64,000 nt of DNA from Saccharomyces mikatae IFO 1815. Its lineage: Eukaryota > Ascomycota > Saccharomycetes > Saccharomycetales > Saccharomycetaceae. The notes beneath the pieces were generated by a model that was not told the DNA's origin, did not search any database, and was given only the letters and a program-made list of their open reading frames with translations. The position numbers were made by a program, and so were the translations under genes. Shown in pieces: positions 47,185-56,400 of the stretch. Each line of letters begins with the position of its first letter. Position 1 is the first letter of the stretch. Location: NCBI RefSeq assembly GCF_947241705.1, contig NC_079270.1, positions 434,001 through 498,000 on the forward strand, written 5' to 3'.

Positions 47185-49425
47185 TTAGTTCTGGAAAATG
47201 TCTGAATTATTCATGAAAGTGTCGTTTGTGGCTGCCGACATAGCCTCCATTGGAAACTTACCTGGATTGAATAAAGTGTTATCAAAAGACCCATTTTCAA
47301 TGGCCGGTATAGGGAAATCTTCCGAATTTGTCTGAACATCATAAGAAGAAATTGTTCCAGATTTTTTCCTATTTTTCCTCATTTCCACTGACATATTTTG
47401 GTTATAATAGGAAGATCTTTTCTTGAATTGAGGTCTCGATTGAACTTTTAGTGGAGATTTCTTTGATCTCAAACTGGAAGTGCCAACGGCAAAGGATAAG
47501 GAATTTGCCTTTTGCCTTGAAACCTGTGTTGAAGGAGATTTTGAACATTGAGAAGATGTGGACGATGATGGGGAAGGTGATAATGGATCCTTTTTTCTTT
47601 TGTTAAGAGCAGAAGGTGGAAAAGGAACTGGCTGAAGAGGCAATCTTAATGCTGTTTTATGAGGCGACCTGATGATTGATAACGAATTGGAAGAGGAGTC
47701 TTCCAGGTCAACTCCTGGCAAATCAGAGTCCATTATGGTCAAAGATTTGATCTGTTCACCGAATCGTGGTTGGAAAAATTGTAGAGGATTCCTTATCGAG
47801 GAAGAAATAATTATTTTTTCCTTTAGGAAAGTGATTGCGTTATCCAATGCAAACTCTTGACCACAGTTATTTTGAATCATGGACATTTTCGGCCAAGTAG
47901 CTCTTGCGCCCAAAGTAGTTTGGTGCAAAAGGAAAAGTTGAGATGGATTTTTTAGTACTTCGTGAAATTGGCCAACCATCGATAAATCTGGTAAAATAGT
48001 GACATTTCCGGAATATTGTTGTAAGAAAAGGTGTTTCAGTTTTGTCATTAGGTAGGGATGGAATTCGAACTCCTTTAGGATATCTAAGAAATGAATAGTT
48101 TCATTGGAGAAAAAGTTGAAAATCTTCGTCACCTGGTTTCTGAAGCGAGCAGTGATTTCCTTCTCAATTTCACCCCCAACACAAGTGTTTGAGAATTTTA
48201 GAAGGGGGAAGACATGTATATTTACCTGACATGCAATAATGTGGTCTACATTGAACATTTCTGAAAGACGGGAAATGGGCATATCATTATCCACCGATCC
48301 GTCCATAAATTTCATGTTTGATAGATGTAAGTTGGTTGCCCCCCATTCTTTTATTTTACCAGAGTGAGGGTCTTTCTCGAAAAGTGGTGTGGAGGGAAAA
48401 ACGCCAGGCAGCGAACAAGATGCGCATACGGCAGACCAAATAAGAACGTTTGGGGCAGTTAGGTTGTTTAGTAGTTTCGGTTGTTCATATATGGATGCAG
48501 GTGAAACAGTGATATTCAAGATTTTGCCCGTCTTATTGTAGGCTTCCCTAAAGGTCAAGTCTCCCAAAAACGAAAGCATTGTGTTAATCAAAGGTTTATT
48601 ATTGAACCAGGTACCATTTTGGCAGAATCTCGATATCTTGATTAGTAGGTTTTCGTTGGGGGATTTGGAATTGTCATCGTTGAAGATATTGAATTCCATG
48701 TTAAGTACATTGGTCAACAAGGAAGGAATTTCCTGGGTTGTGTGAACGCAAAATATGCTGGCAACGATGGCACCAGCACTGCTGCCACTGATTACTTTAG
48801 GCATTAGGTCCGATTCAAAAAGGGCGGCAAGAACACCGATGTGGAAAAGACCGAAAGTGCTGCCACCACTAAGCACGAGGGCGGTGCGGCCTATGTTTCT
48901 TCTTGTTTGTTGTAAGATACCCAAGAGGTAATGGTCGTTCATATCTGATTGGTGGATGAGCGCGGTAAGTACTGCTTGGGACTCCTCGAGGTAATCATGT
49001 ATGATCTGTTTCGTACCAGAATGCGAGTGTCTGTATAGGTTGACGTTATTCATGTTGCCGAGGTTACGGACCCACTTAGTCCTGATCAAGTAAAGTAGGC
49101 GGTGGTAATCGTGAGTGTTTCTCAAATGGCGCATGCGGAGGGTCAACTCTTGCAGGAGCTTGTAGTTGTACAACGATGACTCGTTGATTGTTTTCCAATC
49201 AGAAAGCCCCGTCAAGTCGTCCAGTTTCAACGCTATATCATTCCATTGATCGTAAGATATTGCGTGTTTTTTCTGGGAGGACAGGTCGCATATGCGCAGT
49301 TGTTTGCGGGATAGGGTCTTGTGGTAAAGCCATTTGAAGAGTGATGATGAGTCCGTGGTAGAAGTGTTGGATAGTTCGTAGTACTTGGACAGAAGAAATT
49401 CTGTTACTGGCAGAGTATTAGACAT
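47185..49425 (-). CDS. TGL5: Patatin-type triacylglycerol lipase Tgl5
   Basis: The 746-residue protein (749 in S. cerevisiae) is a lipid-droplet triacylglycerol lipase with additional lysophosphatidic-acid acyltransferase activity reported in yeast. The patatin domain begins near residue 183 with the oxyanion motif LSGGSTFGLFHIGVL. The nucleophile elbow is GSSAG with Ser216, and the catalytic Asp is in FMDGSVDND. The C-terminal ~180 residues are Ser/Pro/Lys-rich and disordered (for example SPSPSSSTSSQCSKSP). The start is ATG at 49423-49425. It is the paralogue of TGL4. Confidence 0.96.
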   Translation of the reverse strand: MSNTLPVTEFLLSKYYELSNTSTTDSSSLFKWLYHKTLSRKQLRICDLSSQKKHAISYDQWNDIALKLDDLTGLSDWKTINESSLYNYKLLQELTLRMRHLRNTHDYHRLLYLIRTKWVRNLGNMNNVNLYRHSHSGTKQIIHDYLEESQAVLTALIHQSDMNDHYLLGILQQTRRNIGRTALVLSGGSTFGLFHIGVLAALFESDLMPKVISGSSAGAIVASIFCVHTTQEIPSLLTNVLNMEFNIFNDDNSKSPNENLLIKISRFCQNGTWFNNKPLINTMLSFLGDLTFREAYNKTGKILNITVSPASIYEQPKLLNNLTAPNVLIWSAVCASCSLPGVFPSTPLFEKDPHSGKIKEWGATNLHLSNMKFMDGSVDNDMPISRLSEMFNVDHIIACQVNIHVFPLLKFSNTCVGGEIEKEITARFRNQVTKIFNFFSNETIHFLDILKEFEFHPYLMTKLKHLFLQQYSGNVTILPDLSMVGQFHEVLKNPSQLFLLHQTTLGARATWPKMSMIQNNCGQEFALDNAITFLKEKIIISSSIRNPLQFFQPRFGEQIKSLTIMDSDLPGVDLEDSSSNSLSIIRSPHKTALRLPLQPVPFPPSALNKRKKDPLSPSPSSSTSSQCSKSPSTQVSRQKANSLSFAVGTSSLRSKKSPLKVQSRPQFKKRSSYYNQNMSVEMRKNRKKSGTISSYDVQTNSEDFPIPAIENGSFDNTLFNPGKFPMEAMSAATNDTFMNNSDIFQN

Positions 49426-49790
49426 AACAGAAAACAGTGCTGTTTTCTTGGTGCTGTTTTGTGACGTCTTTGGTTTCCTATTGTTTTCAGAAGTACTTCT
49501 TTTCTTTTTCTTTTGTTTTTTGTTTTACATAATTCTTCGCGCAGGTTTAATGATATTCCTTGCTCTACTAATTATTTCATATTTTCCTGGTGTTAAAGGG
49601 AAGGGGGAAAAGGGAAGCGAAAACTTCAAGAAGCAGAATGAGAAAAAAAACAAAACAAAACAAAACAAAGCAAAACAAAACAAAACAAAACAAAACATAC
49701 CATAACATAACAAAGGCAAAGAACCTAAATGGAAGAAAGCACAAACACACACTATTAGCAACGTATAAATAGTAGAGACATTTGAAGAAT
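49426..49790. other. Divergent promoter region TGL5 / WHI5 with AAAAC repeat
   Basis: This 365-base region includes a T-rich tract near 49500-49525 and the AAAAC microsatellite at 49643-49696. A TATAAATA word near 49764 is close to WHI5. I see no gene. Confidence 0.5.
49643..49696. repeat. (AAAAC)n microsatellite
   Basis: About ten units of CAAAA occur, with one variant unit (CAAAG). The repeat lies about 100 bases upstream of WHI5. On the minus strand it reads (GTTTT)n, giving spurious FCFVLFCF-like open frames. Confidence 0.95.
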
Positions 49791-50687
49791 ATGAGTTTAA
49801 GAACGCCGAAGAGAAGCAGGACCAATGAGGAACACGAACATGAGCACGAGCACGAGCACGAACAAGAGCAAGAGCAGTTAAAGAACCAAGATACACATAC
49901 ACCCCAGTACCAACACCAACCGAGGTCTACAACCCTCTTGAGCACACCGGTCCGTATTAAGAATGGCTTTGGCACACCGTCACCGCCGTCTCCACCAGGT
50001 ACAACCAAGAGCATCACCAAATCAAGGAGGAGGCCGTCAACGACAACCCTCCAAGGCATATTCATGTCGCCCGTTAACAAGCGTCGTGTAGCGCAAGCTG
50101 AACATGGACGTGTATTCGATCATAACAACGTCGGGCACGAAAGTGAGAGTGACGACGACGAAAACGAAAACGAAAATGACAACAACCAAGACGGTCACGT
50201 TGGCATGTCCTTGTTGCCACCGACAACGCCTAAATCAAGGCGGTCGGAGGTGTTTCTGTCGCCGTCGCCGCGTCTGAGGTCACCTCCAACGGCTGTGCGT
50301 CGGTCTGCGGGCGAGCGGCCTATCCGCGAAATATCACATACACTGCGCACCAGGCTTAATTACGCACTAGTCAAGCTGCAAAATGGGTGGACGGATAAGA
50401 CACTTCCCGAGTTAGAGACAGAACTTGCACCCGCAGCACAAACATCGCCACGGCGCTATCATAACAGGTTTCCGGATAGTGCGGATGCAGGTACTTCTGC
50501 GCACACAGCGTTTCTCCAGGCGCTGGGAGGACACCCACCGCGAGAAGAGGCTACTGCAGTTGAAACACTAATGCTACTGTCGTCACCCACCAAAAAACAG
50601 CAGCATCGACCTGTCACGGCAACGTCCGCTGGAGAGCTCGCAGACGACACGGAACCCGAGTCGGACACCGAAGTGGAGACGTCGTAA
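49791..50687 (+). CDS. WHI5: Whi5, G1/S transcriptional repressor (Rb analogue)
   Basis: From the ATG at 49791 (MSLRTPKRSRT) the protein has 298 residues, three more than S. cerevisiae; three codons upstream start only with TTG. Whi5 binds SBF/MBF and blocks Start until cyclin-Cdc28 phosphorylation exports it. Many Ser/Thr-Pro sites are visible (RTPKR, GTPSPPSPP, FLSPSPRLRSPP), as is a basic nuclear signal KSRRRPS. The GTB transcription-factor-binding motif spans SHTLRTRLNYALVKLQNGWTDKTLPELE (about 175-202, written here only as landmark ends SHTL and PELE). A Glu-His/Glu-Gln repeat near residue 13-28 is longer or different from that in S. cerevisiae. Confidence 0.95.
   Translation: MSLRTPKRSRTNEEHEHEHEHEHEQEQEQLKNQDTHTPQYQHQPRSTTLLSTPVRIKNGFGTPSPPSPPGTTKSITKSRRRPSTTTLQGIFMSPVNKRRVAQAEHGRVFDHNNVGHESESDDDENENENDNNQDGHVGMSLLPPTTPKSRRSEVFLSPSPRLRSPPTAVRRSAGERPIREISHTLRTRLNYALVKLQNGWTDKTLPELETELAPAAQTSPRRYHNRFPDSADAGTSAHTAFLQALGGHPPREEATAVETLMLLSSPTKKQQHRPVTATSAGELADDTEPESDTEVETS
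49827..49877 (+). repeat. Hexanucleotide repeat in WHI5 (Glu-His / Glu-Gln codons)
   Basis: Repeats of GAGCAC-like units (49829-49860) followed by CAAGAG-like units encode alternating Glu-His then Glu-Gln near the Whi5 N-terminus. The S. cerevisiae protein I remember has mainly Glu-Gln here, so the repeat has changed composition between species. Confidence 0.8.
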
Positions 50688-50838
50688 TGCACTATAATTT
50701 CCCCCACAATCTCGGCGTTAGTGCAGCCGCGTCCGTTCTCGCACCCTTTACTATCATATATAAGCGCGCATGCATGCAGTAAATGGCTCACTGCTAGTGC
50801 GTACCTGCCGTATCTACTGATCAAGCTCGGCGGCTAGA

Positions 50839-51993
50839 ATGAAACACCACACGTTCAATAAAGAAACGAAAATTTGCAGCGCTAGCTGGCCGCGCGTATC
50901 GCAATCAACGCTATGCACAACAGATCGCCTCGAGCTCGTTTACGACGTGTACTGCAATGCAGAACGGCAACTCCACCCCCACACCGCCACTAGCCTCAAC
51001 CTCGTTTTTCTGCACGGCGGCGGCATGAGCAGGGTTGTATGGGAGTATTATTTGCCGCGACTGGTAGCCGCGGACCCGGAAGGTAATTATGTCATAGAGA
51101 AAATTGTGCTGATCGACCAGGTCAACCACGGTGATTCTGCGGTGCGCAACCGCGGAAAGTTGGGCACGGATTTTAACTGGATTGATGGAGCCCGCGATGT
51201 GATCAAGATTGCTAGCTACGAGCTCGGCAGTGATAACGAGCAGCCAGCTCTAAACGTGGCTATAGGCCATTCGATGGGCGGGTTCCAGGCTCTTGCATGT
51301 GACGTGTTGTCGCCCAATCTATTCGATTTGCTCATCTTGATCGAGCCTGTAGTCATTTCTCGGCAAGTCGTCGGCTCCGGGAGAAAGAGGGCGCCACCCG
51401 GGTCTTCCCATATCTCGGAAAACCTTTATAACTCCCTTCGTTTAAAGACATGTGACCGTTTTGCGAACGAGTCTGAATATATACATTATATGAAGAACGA
51501 CTCCTTTTTCACCAAGGCCCACGCCTCAATTCTGCAAAATATCATCGATTTCGAAAGAATAAAGGTGTCCGATGATGACGGTTCTGTGCGCACGAAGATG
51601 GAACAGGCGCAGAATCTCCTCTGCTATATGAACATGGAGTCCTTCGCGCCTTTTCTAATCAGCAACGTCAAATTTGTAAGCACACGGACCATCCACATCG
51701 TGGGCGCGCTCTCCACTTGGTGTCCTCCAGAAAACCAGTTGTTTTTGCAGAAGACGCTGCGGAATTACCATCTCGACGTTGTTCCGGGTGGCTCTCACCT
51801 GGTCAACATTGAGGTTCCGGATCTTATTGTCGAAAAAATCAATCATCATATCCACGAGTTTGTTCTTACTTCTCCACTGCGGTCCTTACATATTCCGCAG
51901 TTGTCGCTTGACGAAAGAATGGTCAAGTTTAAACAGGCTTTCAATTTGTTCAAGAATGATGCTTTGATTAAAACCAGTAAATCTAAATTTTAG
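50839..51993 (+). CDS. LPX1: Peroxisomal lipase Lpx1, alpha/beta hydrolase
   Basis: The 384-residue protein (387 in S. cerevisiae) is a peroxisomal matrix triacylglycerol lipase. The oxyanion motif is FLHGGGMS at about 58-64, the nucleophile motif is GHSMG with Ser145, and the catalytic His is in PGGSHLVNIE near residue 318. The C-terminal tripeptide reads SKF; the S. cerevisiae protein ends QKL, a type 1 peroxisomal targeting signal. SKF still conforms to the broad PTS1 pattern. The coding sequence is markedly GC-richer than most neighbours, as is the adjacent WHI5. The start is ATG at 50839. The first ~50 residues diverge from S. cerevisiae. Confidence 0.95.
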   Translation: MKHHTFNKETKICSASWPRVSQSTLCTTDRLELVYDVYCNAERQLHPHTATSLNLVFLHGGGMSRVVWEYYLPRLVAADPEGNYVIEKIVLIDQVNHGDSAVRNRGKLGTDFNWIDGARDVIKIASYELGSDNEQPALNVAIGHSMGGFQALACDVLSPNLFDLLILIEPVVISRQVVGSGRKRAPPGSSHISENLYNSLRLKTCDRFANESEYIHYMKNDSFFTKAHASILQNIIDFERIKVSDDDGSVRTKMEQAQNLLCYMNMESFAPFLISNVKFVSTRTIHIVGALSTWCPPENQLFLQKTLRNYHLDVVPGGSHLVNIEVPDLIVEKINHHIHEFVLTSPLRSLHIPQLSLDERMVKFKQAFNLFKNDALIKTSKSKF

Positions 51994-52006
51994 CACTTTT
52001 GTACAT

Positions 52007-52043
<37 letters not shown>

Positions 52044-52296
52044 ATGAACGTCTTAATGAATAACTGACGCAACGGTCGGCGGGTTTCCATTTCGTTCCAC
52101 CTTTCGCGCGGGCACTGTAGACTAATATCGCCCAGGACGAAAGTGTGTACCCGTCTTTTCACCAAGTAAGTAGTGTATTTCATGTAGCCAAAAGAAAAAA
52201 CATGAAGGAACTCAAGTTTACATACAAAACAATATCAGGGACGCACTCTTCAAGCACTGTACCGTACGCCTTCGTATTAAATCCTTCCTCGCAAAC
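51994..52296. other. Intergenic LPX1 / OST3 with (AT)n tract
   Basis: This 303-base region carries the (AT)n microsatellite at 52010-52041 soon after the LPX1 stop and the OST3 promoter. A CGCGCGGG patch lies near 52106. I see nothing else. Confidence 0.45.
52010..52041. repeat. (AT)n microsatellite
   Basis: A pure alternating TA run of about 31 bases starts 17 bases after the LPX1 stop. It probably also serves as a TATATA-type 3'-end efficiency element. Confidence 0.95.
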
Positions 52297-53349
52297 ATGA
52301 ATTGGCTGTTTCTGGTCTCCGTGATCTTCTTCTGCGGCGTGTCAACACATCCTGCCCTTGCAATGTCAACTAACAGATTGCTAAAGCTGGCAAAAAAGTC
52401 TCCCAAGAACATCATACCACTGAAGGATTCAAGCTTCGAGAATATCCTGGCGCCTCCTCATGAAAATGCCTATATAGTCGCTCTATTTACTGCCACAGCG
52501 CCCGAAATTGGCTGCTCCTTGTGTCTCGAATTGGAGTCCGAATACGAAACCATAGTTACTTCCTGGTTTGACGATCATCCAGATGCCAAATCCGCTGGTT
52601 CCGATACATCCATCTTTTTCACAAAGGTCAATTTGGAGGACCCTTCCAAGACGATTCCAAAAGCGTTCCAGTTTTTCCAACTAAATAATGTTCCTAGATT
52701 GTTCATCTTCAAACCAAACTCCGCTTCTATTCTCGACCACAGCATTATCAATATCTCCACTGATGCTGGTCCAGAAAGAATGAAGCAAATCATACATGCC
52801 ATTAAACAGCTTTCGCAAGTAAACGACTTCACCTTGCACTTGCCTATGGACTGGACTCCGATTATTACCTCCACAATAATCACATTCATTACCGTTTTGC
52901 TATTCAAAAAGCAGTCTAAACTCATGTTTTCCATTATGACTTCTAGAATTGTCTGGGCAACTTTGTCCACTTTCTTTATCATCTGTATGATCAGTGCCTA
53001 CATGTTCAACCAAATTAGAAACACCCAACTGGCAGGCGTTGGCCCCAAGGGCGAAGTCATGTATTTCTTGCCCAACGAATTCCAGCACCAATTTGCCATC
53101 GAAACTCAGGTCATGGCCCTTATCTACGGATCATTAGCTACGTTGGTTGTCGTGTTGGTCAAAGGTATACCATTCCTACGCTCCCACCTGTATCCAGACG
53201 CCAAGAAATCGTACTTCATCGATGCTGTCTTGGCCTCTCTTTGCGCATTGTTTATTTACGTCTTCTTCGCTGCCTTGACCACCGTCTTTTCGATAAAGAG
53301 TCCCGCTTATCCTTTCCCTTTACTAAGACTATCGGCACCTTTTAAATGA
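52297..53349 (+). CDS. OST3: Oligosaccharyltransferase subunit Ost3
   Basis: The 350 residues match S. cerevisiae Ost3, a thioredoxin-like subunit of the ER oligosaccharyltransferase that helps glycosylate sites near disulfide-forming cysteines and links the enzyme to the translocon. A signal peptide (MNWLFLVSVIFFCGVSTHPALA) covers about residues 1-22. The lumenal thioredoxin fold has the CxxC pair Cys73-Cys76 (GCSLCLE). Four transmembrane helices follow at about 188-207, 215-235, 268-288 and 305-325. The short C-terminal tail is cytosolic or lumenal according to family topology. The start is ATG at 52297. Confidence 0.97.
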   Translation: MNWLFLVSVIFFCGVSTHPALAMSTNRLLKLAKKSPKNIIPLKDSSFENILAPPHENAYIVALFTATAPEIGCSLCLELESEYETIVTSWFDDHPDAKSAGSDTSIFFTKVNLEDPSKTIPKAFQFFQLNNVPRLFIFKPNSASILDHSIINISTDAGPERMKQIIHAIKQLSQVNDFTLHLPMDWTPIITSTIITFITVLLFKKQSKLMFSIMTSRIVWATLSTFFIICMISAYMFNQIRNTQLAGVGPKGEVMYFLPNEFQHQFAIETQVMALIYGSLATLVVVLVKGIPFLRSHLYPDAKKSYFIDAVLASLCALFIYVFFAALTTVFSIKSPAYPFPLLRLSAPFK

Positions 53350-53495
53350 AGCTTCTTTTTTTTCTTGCTACCATCATGGTAAAGAAAGAGTAGAGTATGT
53401 TAGATAAAGTTTTTTTTTCAAAAATATAAAATAGAATAAAACAAAACAAAACAAAATTACATTTTACACACTATGTGTTGTCCTTTTCTTCTCCG

Positions 53496-56400
53496 TTAAA
53501 GTTTGGTTTCTTCTCCGCCCATTTCGTGGGTTTTCTTATGGTTTGTGAGACTGCCCAATCCACCGAACACCCCTTTCTTGATCTTACCTATGGCACCAAC
53601 ACCGCCACCTATCACAGACGTACCAGCTCTCAAACCAGTACCCAGTCCCTTAGATGCTATATCTCCGACTTTCTTTTCTCTTTTACTCACGCTTACTGTG
53701 TACCTTGGCTTGAAGCTGAATGCTAGATGTAACACGCCACCATCTTGACCGGCATTTTCTAATCCTTCGACTGGCACATCTAACTCGGTAATTCCTTCAA
53801 CCTTGACTTTTTCCAATGGGATCTCTGCTGTCCCAATAGTATCGTCCGCACTTGTAGAATCCCAGTCCATGACTTTTATTCTTAGTATGTCATTCAAACG
53901 ATTGTTGATTTGAACGGTGCCTTCATCATTCCACTTAGGATTCAAAGATCTTTTGACAACCTTTGTCTTGTAAGCACAGTCTTCCTCATTGTTGATGTAA
54001 TACTTCAAGTACGGATCGGAATAACCATTTAAATCAGATGCTATCAAGTTTTCTGCACTTCTTGACATAATTGTCAAGTCACCTGAATTCGTGATCAAGT
54101 CATTTTCTGGCAATTGTTTAGTGTCGATAGGAAACCACGATATTTGAAGCATTAGTTTAGCACTACCTTCACCTGAAAGATGTAAAATTGATGGCTTATA
54201 ATAACAATTCTTAACTAACTCTAACGTAGGCAGTTCTACTTCACAAACGCATTTCTCCATTTTGTTATAATTTTTATTCTTAGCAACTCTAAAAATAGTA
54301 GTGGATTTGTCTAATTCTTTTATTATTACGTCGCCAGACCAACCGTTTTTGACAATCCTGGATGGGATGCGTGGACTAACGAATCTCGGGTGACCATTAC
54401 CATCAAAAAACGCTTGAACGTATAGCCCAGAGTCGGGCAATTCCCCGTCAAGGACAGTGACAGCAAGAACACCTTGATTGTATCGCAATAGCTCTGGCAA
54501 GTCCAACTTCTGTCTATTACTGTACATGTCTTCCAGCTCTTTGACTTCATTCCATTCTTGTTCGAATTTGGCTTTATCTTCTTTAGAGATTTTTTTTTCA
54601 TCTATGGCTAATTTACGTGATTCTAACAATGCCTTCTTTTTGTTAACTTTATCTAAATCTTGGATTTCTTCCAGTGTTAAAACAGGCAGTGCCGGATAAA
54701 AGGAAGTATAGTACGTAACGGTTCCCTTGGGTTTTTTCTTGGGCATTATTAAACGACCAACTTTAGCTTCTTCATCGATTGTCTCCTGGTATTTGTCATT
54801 CTCATCCTTCTTGAATAAATCTTGAACGTTGATGTTGAATTCACCAACTGAACGATCCTTGTTGACGGTTTCCACATCCATACATTGAAGCGTAATTTTC
54901 TGGTTTGGTGAAGTGACAGCAACATAAATAACTTGATTCCAAATTGGATTCAAAGTTTGATTCTTAAAGTCTGTTCTACCTTTCGATAATCCGTTAACCA
55001 AGACTTTACAATATGGATCGATAGTACCAAACTTTTCCAAATTTCTCAAATCGTTTGCCTTTTCAATGAAGACTCTGATAGCACCAATTGGTGGTGTGTA
55101 AGCAACTGAGTTGGAACCTATCTCCAGTCTAACAGGTCTCCAATATGTGGTGATTTTAATATCACCTTTCTGGTTTTTCAATGGGATCAATTTCTTATCC
55201 ACTTGGCTTCTATCTATTAAATCGTTTAAAGTCTGAATGGTAGATCCAATTTCTTCCCCTTTGCTATCCTTGACGACGAACTTATACCTCGTTTTGCGAC
55301 GATCTGCAATAACTGCTTCATAGTCCGAATTCCATTTTAAAGTGCCAGTGTCGGTTGCCGTACCAGTGGTTAACACCAATTTAGCATTCAGATAAACTTC
55401 AACATAGGCAGTAATTTTCTTTTCTTCTTCAGCAAAACGAGATCCTTCTTCAACCACAATTTTAGCAATACCAGTATTCAGGTCGGGTAGCTCTTCTACA
55501 GATCCATCCGGTAACTTCTTTTCTTCCAAAGTTGGGAAGTATCTTAAATCAAAAGTCAATTCACCGACTGGTTTAGAATTTCTTAAAAACTCAGCTTTCA
55601 GGTTCCTTTGCGTAGAATTATCATGTAGGAGATTCAGGTTGTATTGAATTCTACCGAGCACTTTATCCTTTAACTTCGCACGCTTATCATAGACACTAAT
55701 TGTTAATGGGTCGGTGAAAGAGTTCAATAAAACGTATAAAGTCTCGTCCCAAACGGGGTTCAGAGTATCTCTTACGGTCCTTGTCTTTGCAATGGATACA
55801 TCGTTAAATTCAAAGGACAAATATGGATCAATTGATTCGTTCAATACTGAGGAGGTACGTTTTAATCCCTTAGCATTTTTTATGGTAATTTCCAAGATGC
55901 CAATTGACAGGTTGGAACCAGAGAGGAGCTGTGGGATATTCAACTGTAAAGAAAATGGAGGTAGTAAGATTGGGCCCATGTATTTTTTGGCCATCTTTTG
56001 TATCAATGTCATAAGACCTGGGATAGCTAAAATTTCCCAATTGAAAATCGAACGTCCAAATAAGGAAGCAACAAAATCAAAATCGGGAACTTTCAATAGT
56101 TGGATGTTAACAGTTTCAACATGGGGGAAAGGAGTCATTAACTTGAATTTAACTCTAGCATGTGCTTTGAAGGCGATGTCCGACACGGAAACGGGAATGG
56201 TAATGCCAAAAATTTTAGCCTTAACAACAGCTAATTCATTGACGTAGTTTCTAACCTGTTTGGCACTCATATCGCATAAATCATGAGGGGTAAAAGAGAT
56301 ACCCCAGTCCATCACAACAACGTCAGAAGCAGTGTTTTGGAACGTCTTCACCAGATCAATCCTTGGAGGCTTAACACCAAGTGTCAGCTCATCAATCCAT

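Noticed and set aside
49525-50080. Minus frames rich in Phe/Cys/Ser across the AAAAC and GAGCAC repeats
   Set aside because: They are pure products of the microsatellites at 49643-49696 and 49827-49877.
52500-52982. 135-codon antisense frame in OST3
   Set aside because: It is a shadow of the OST3 coding sequence, which is full length with all expected motifs.
55714-56247. 177-codon plus frame inside TCB1
   Set aside because: It is antisense to a conserved full-length TCB1; no domain is seen.
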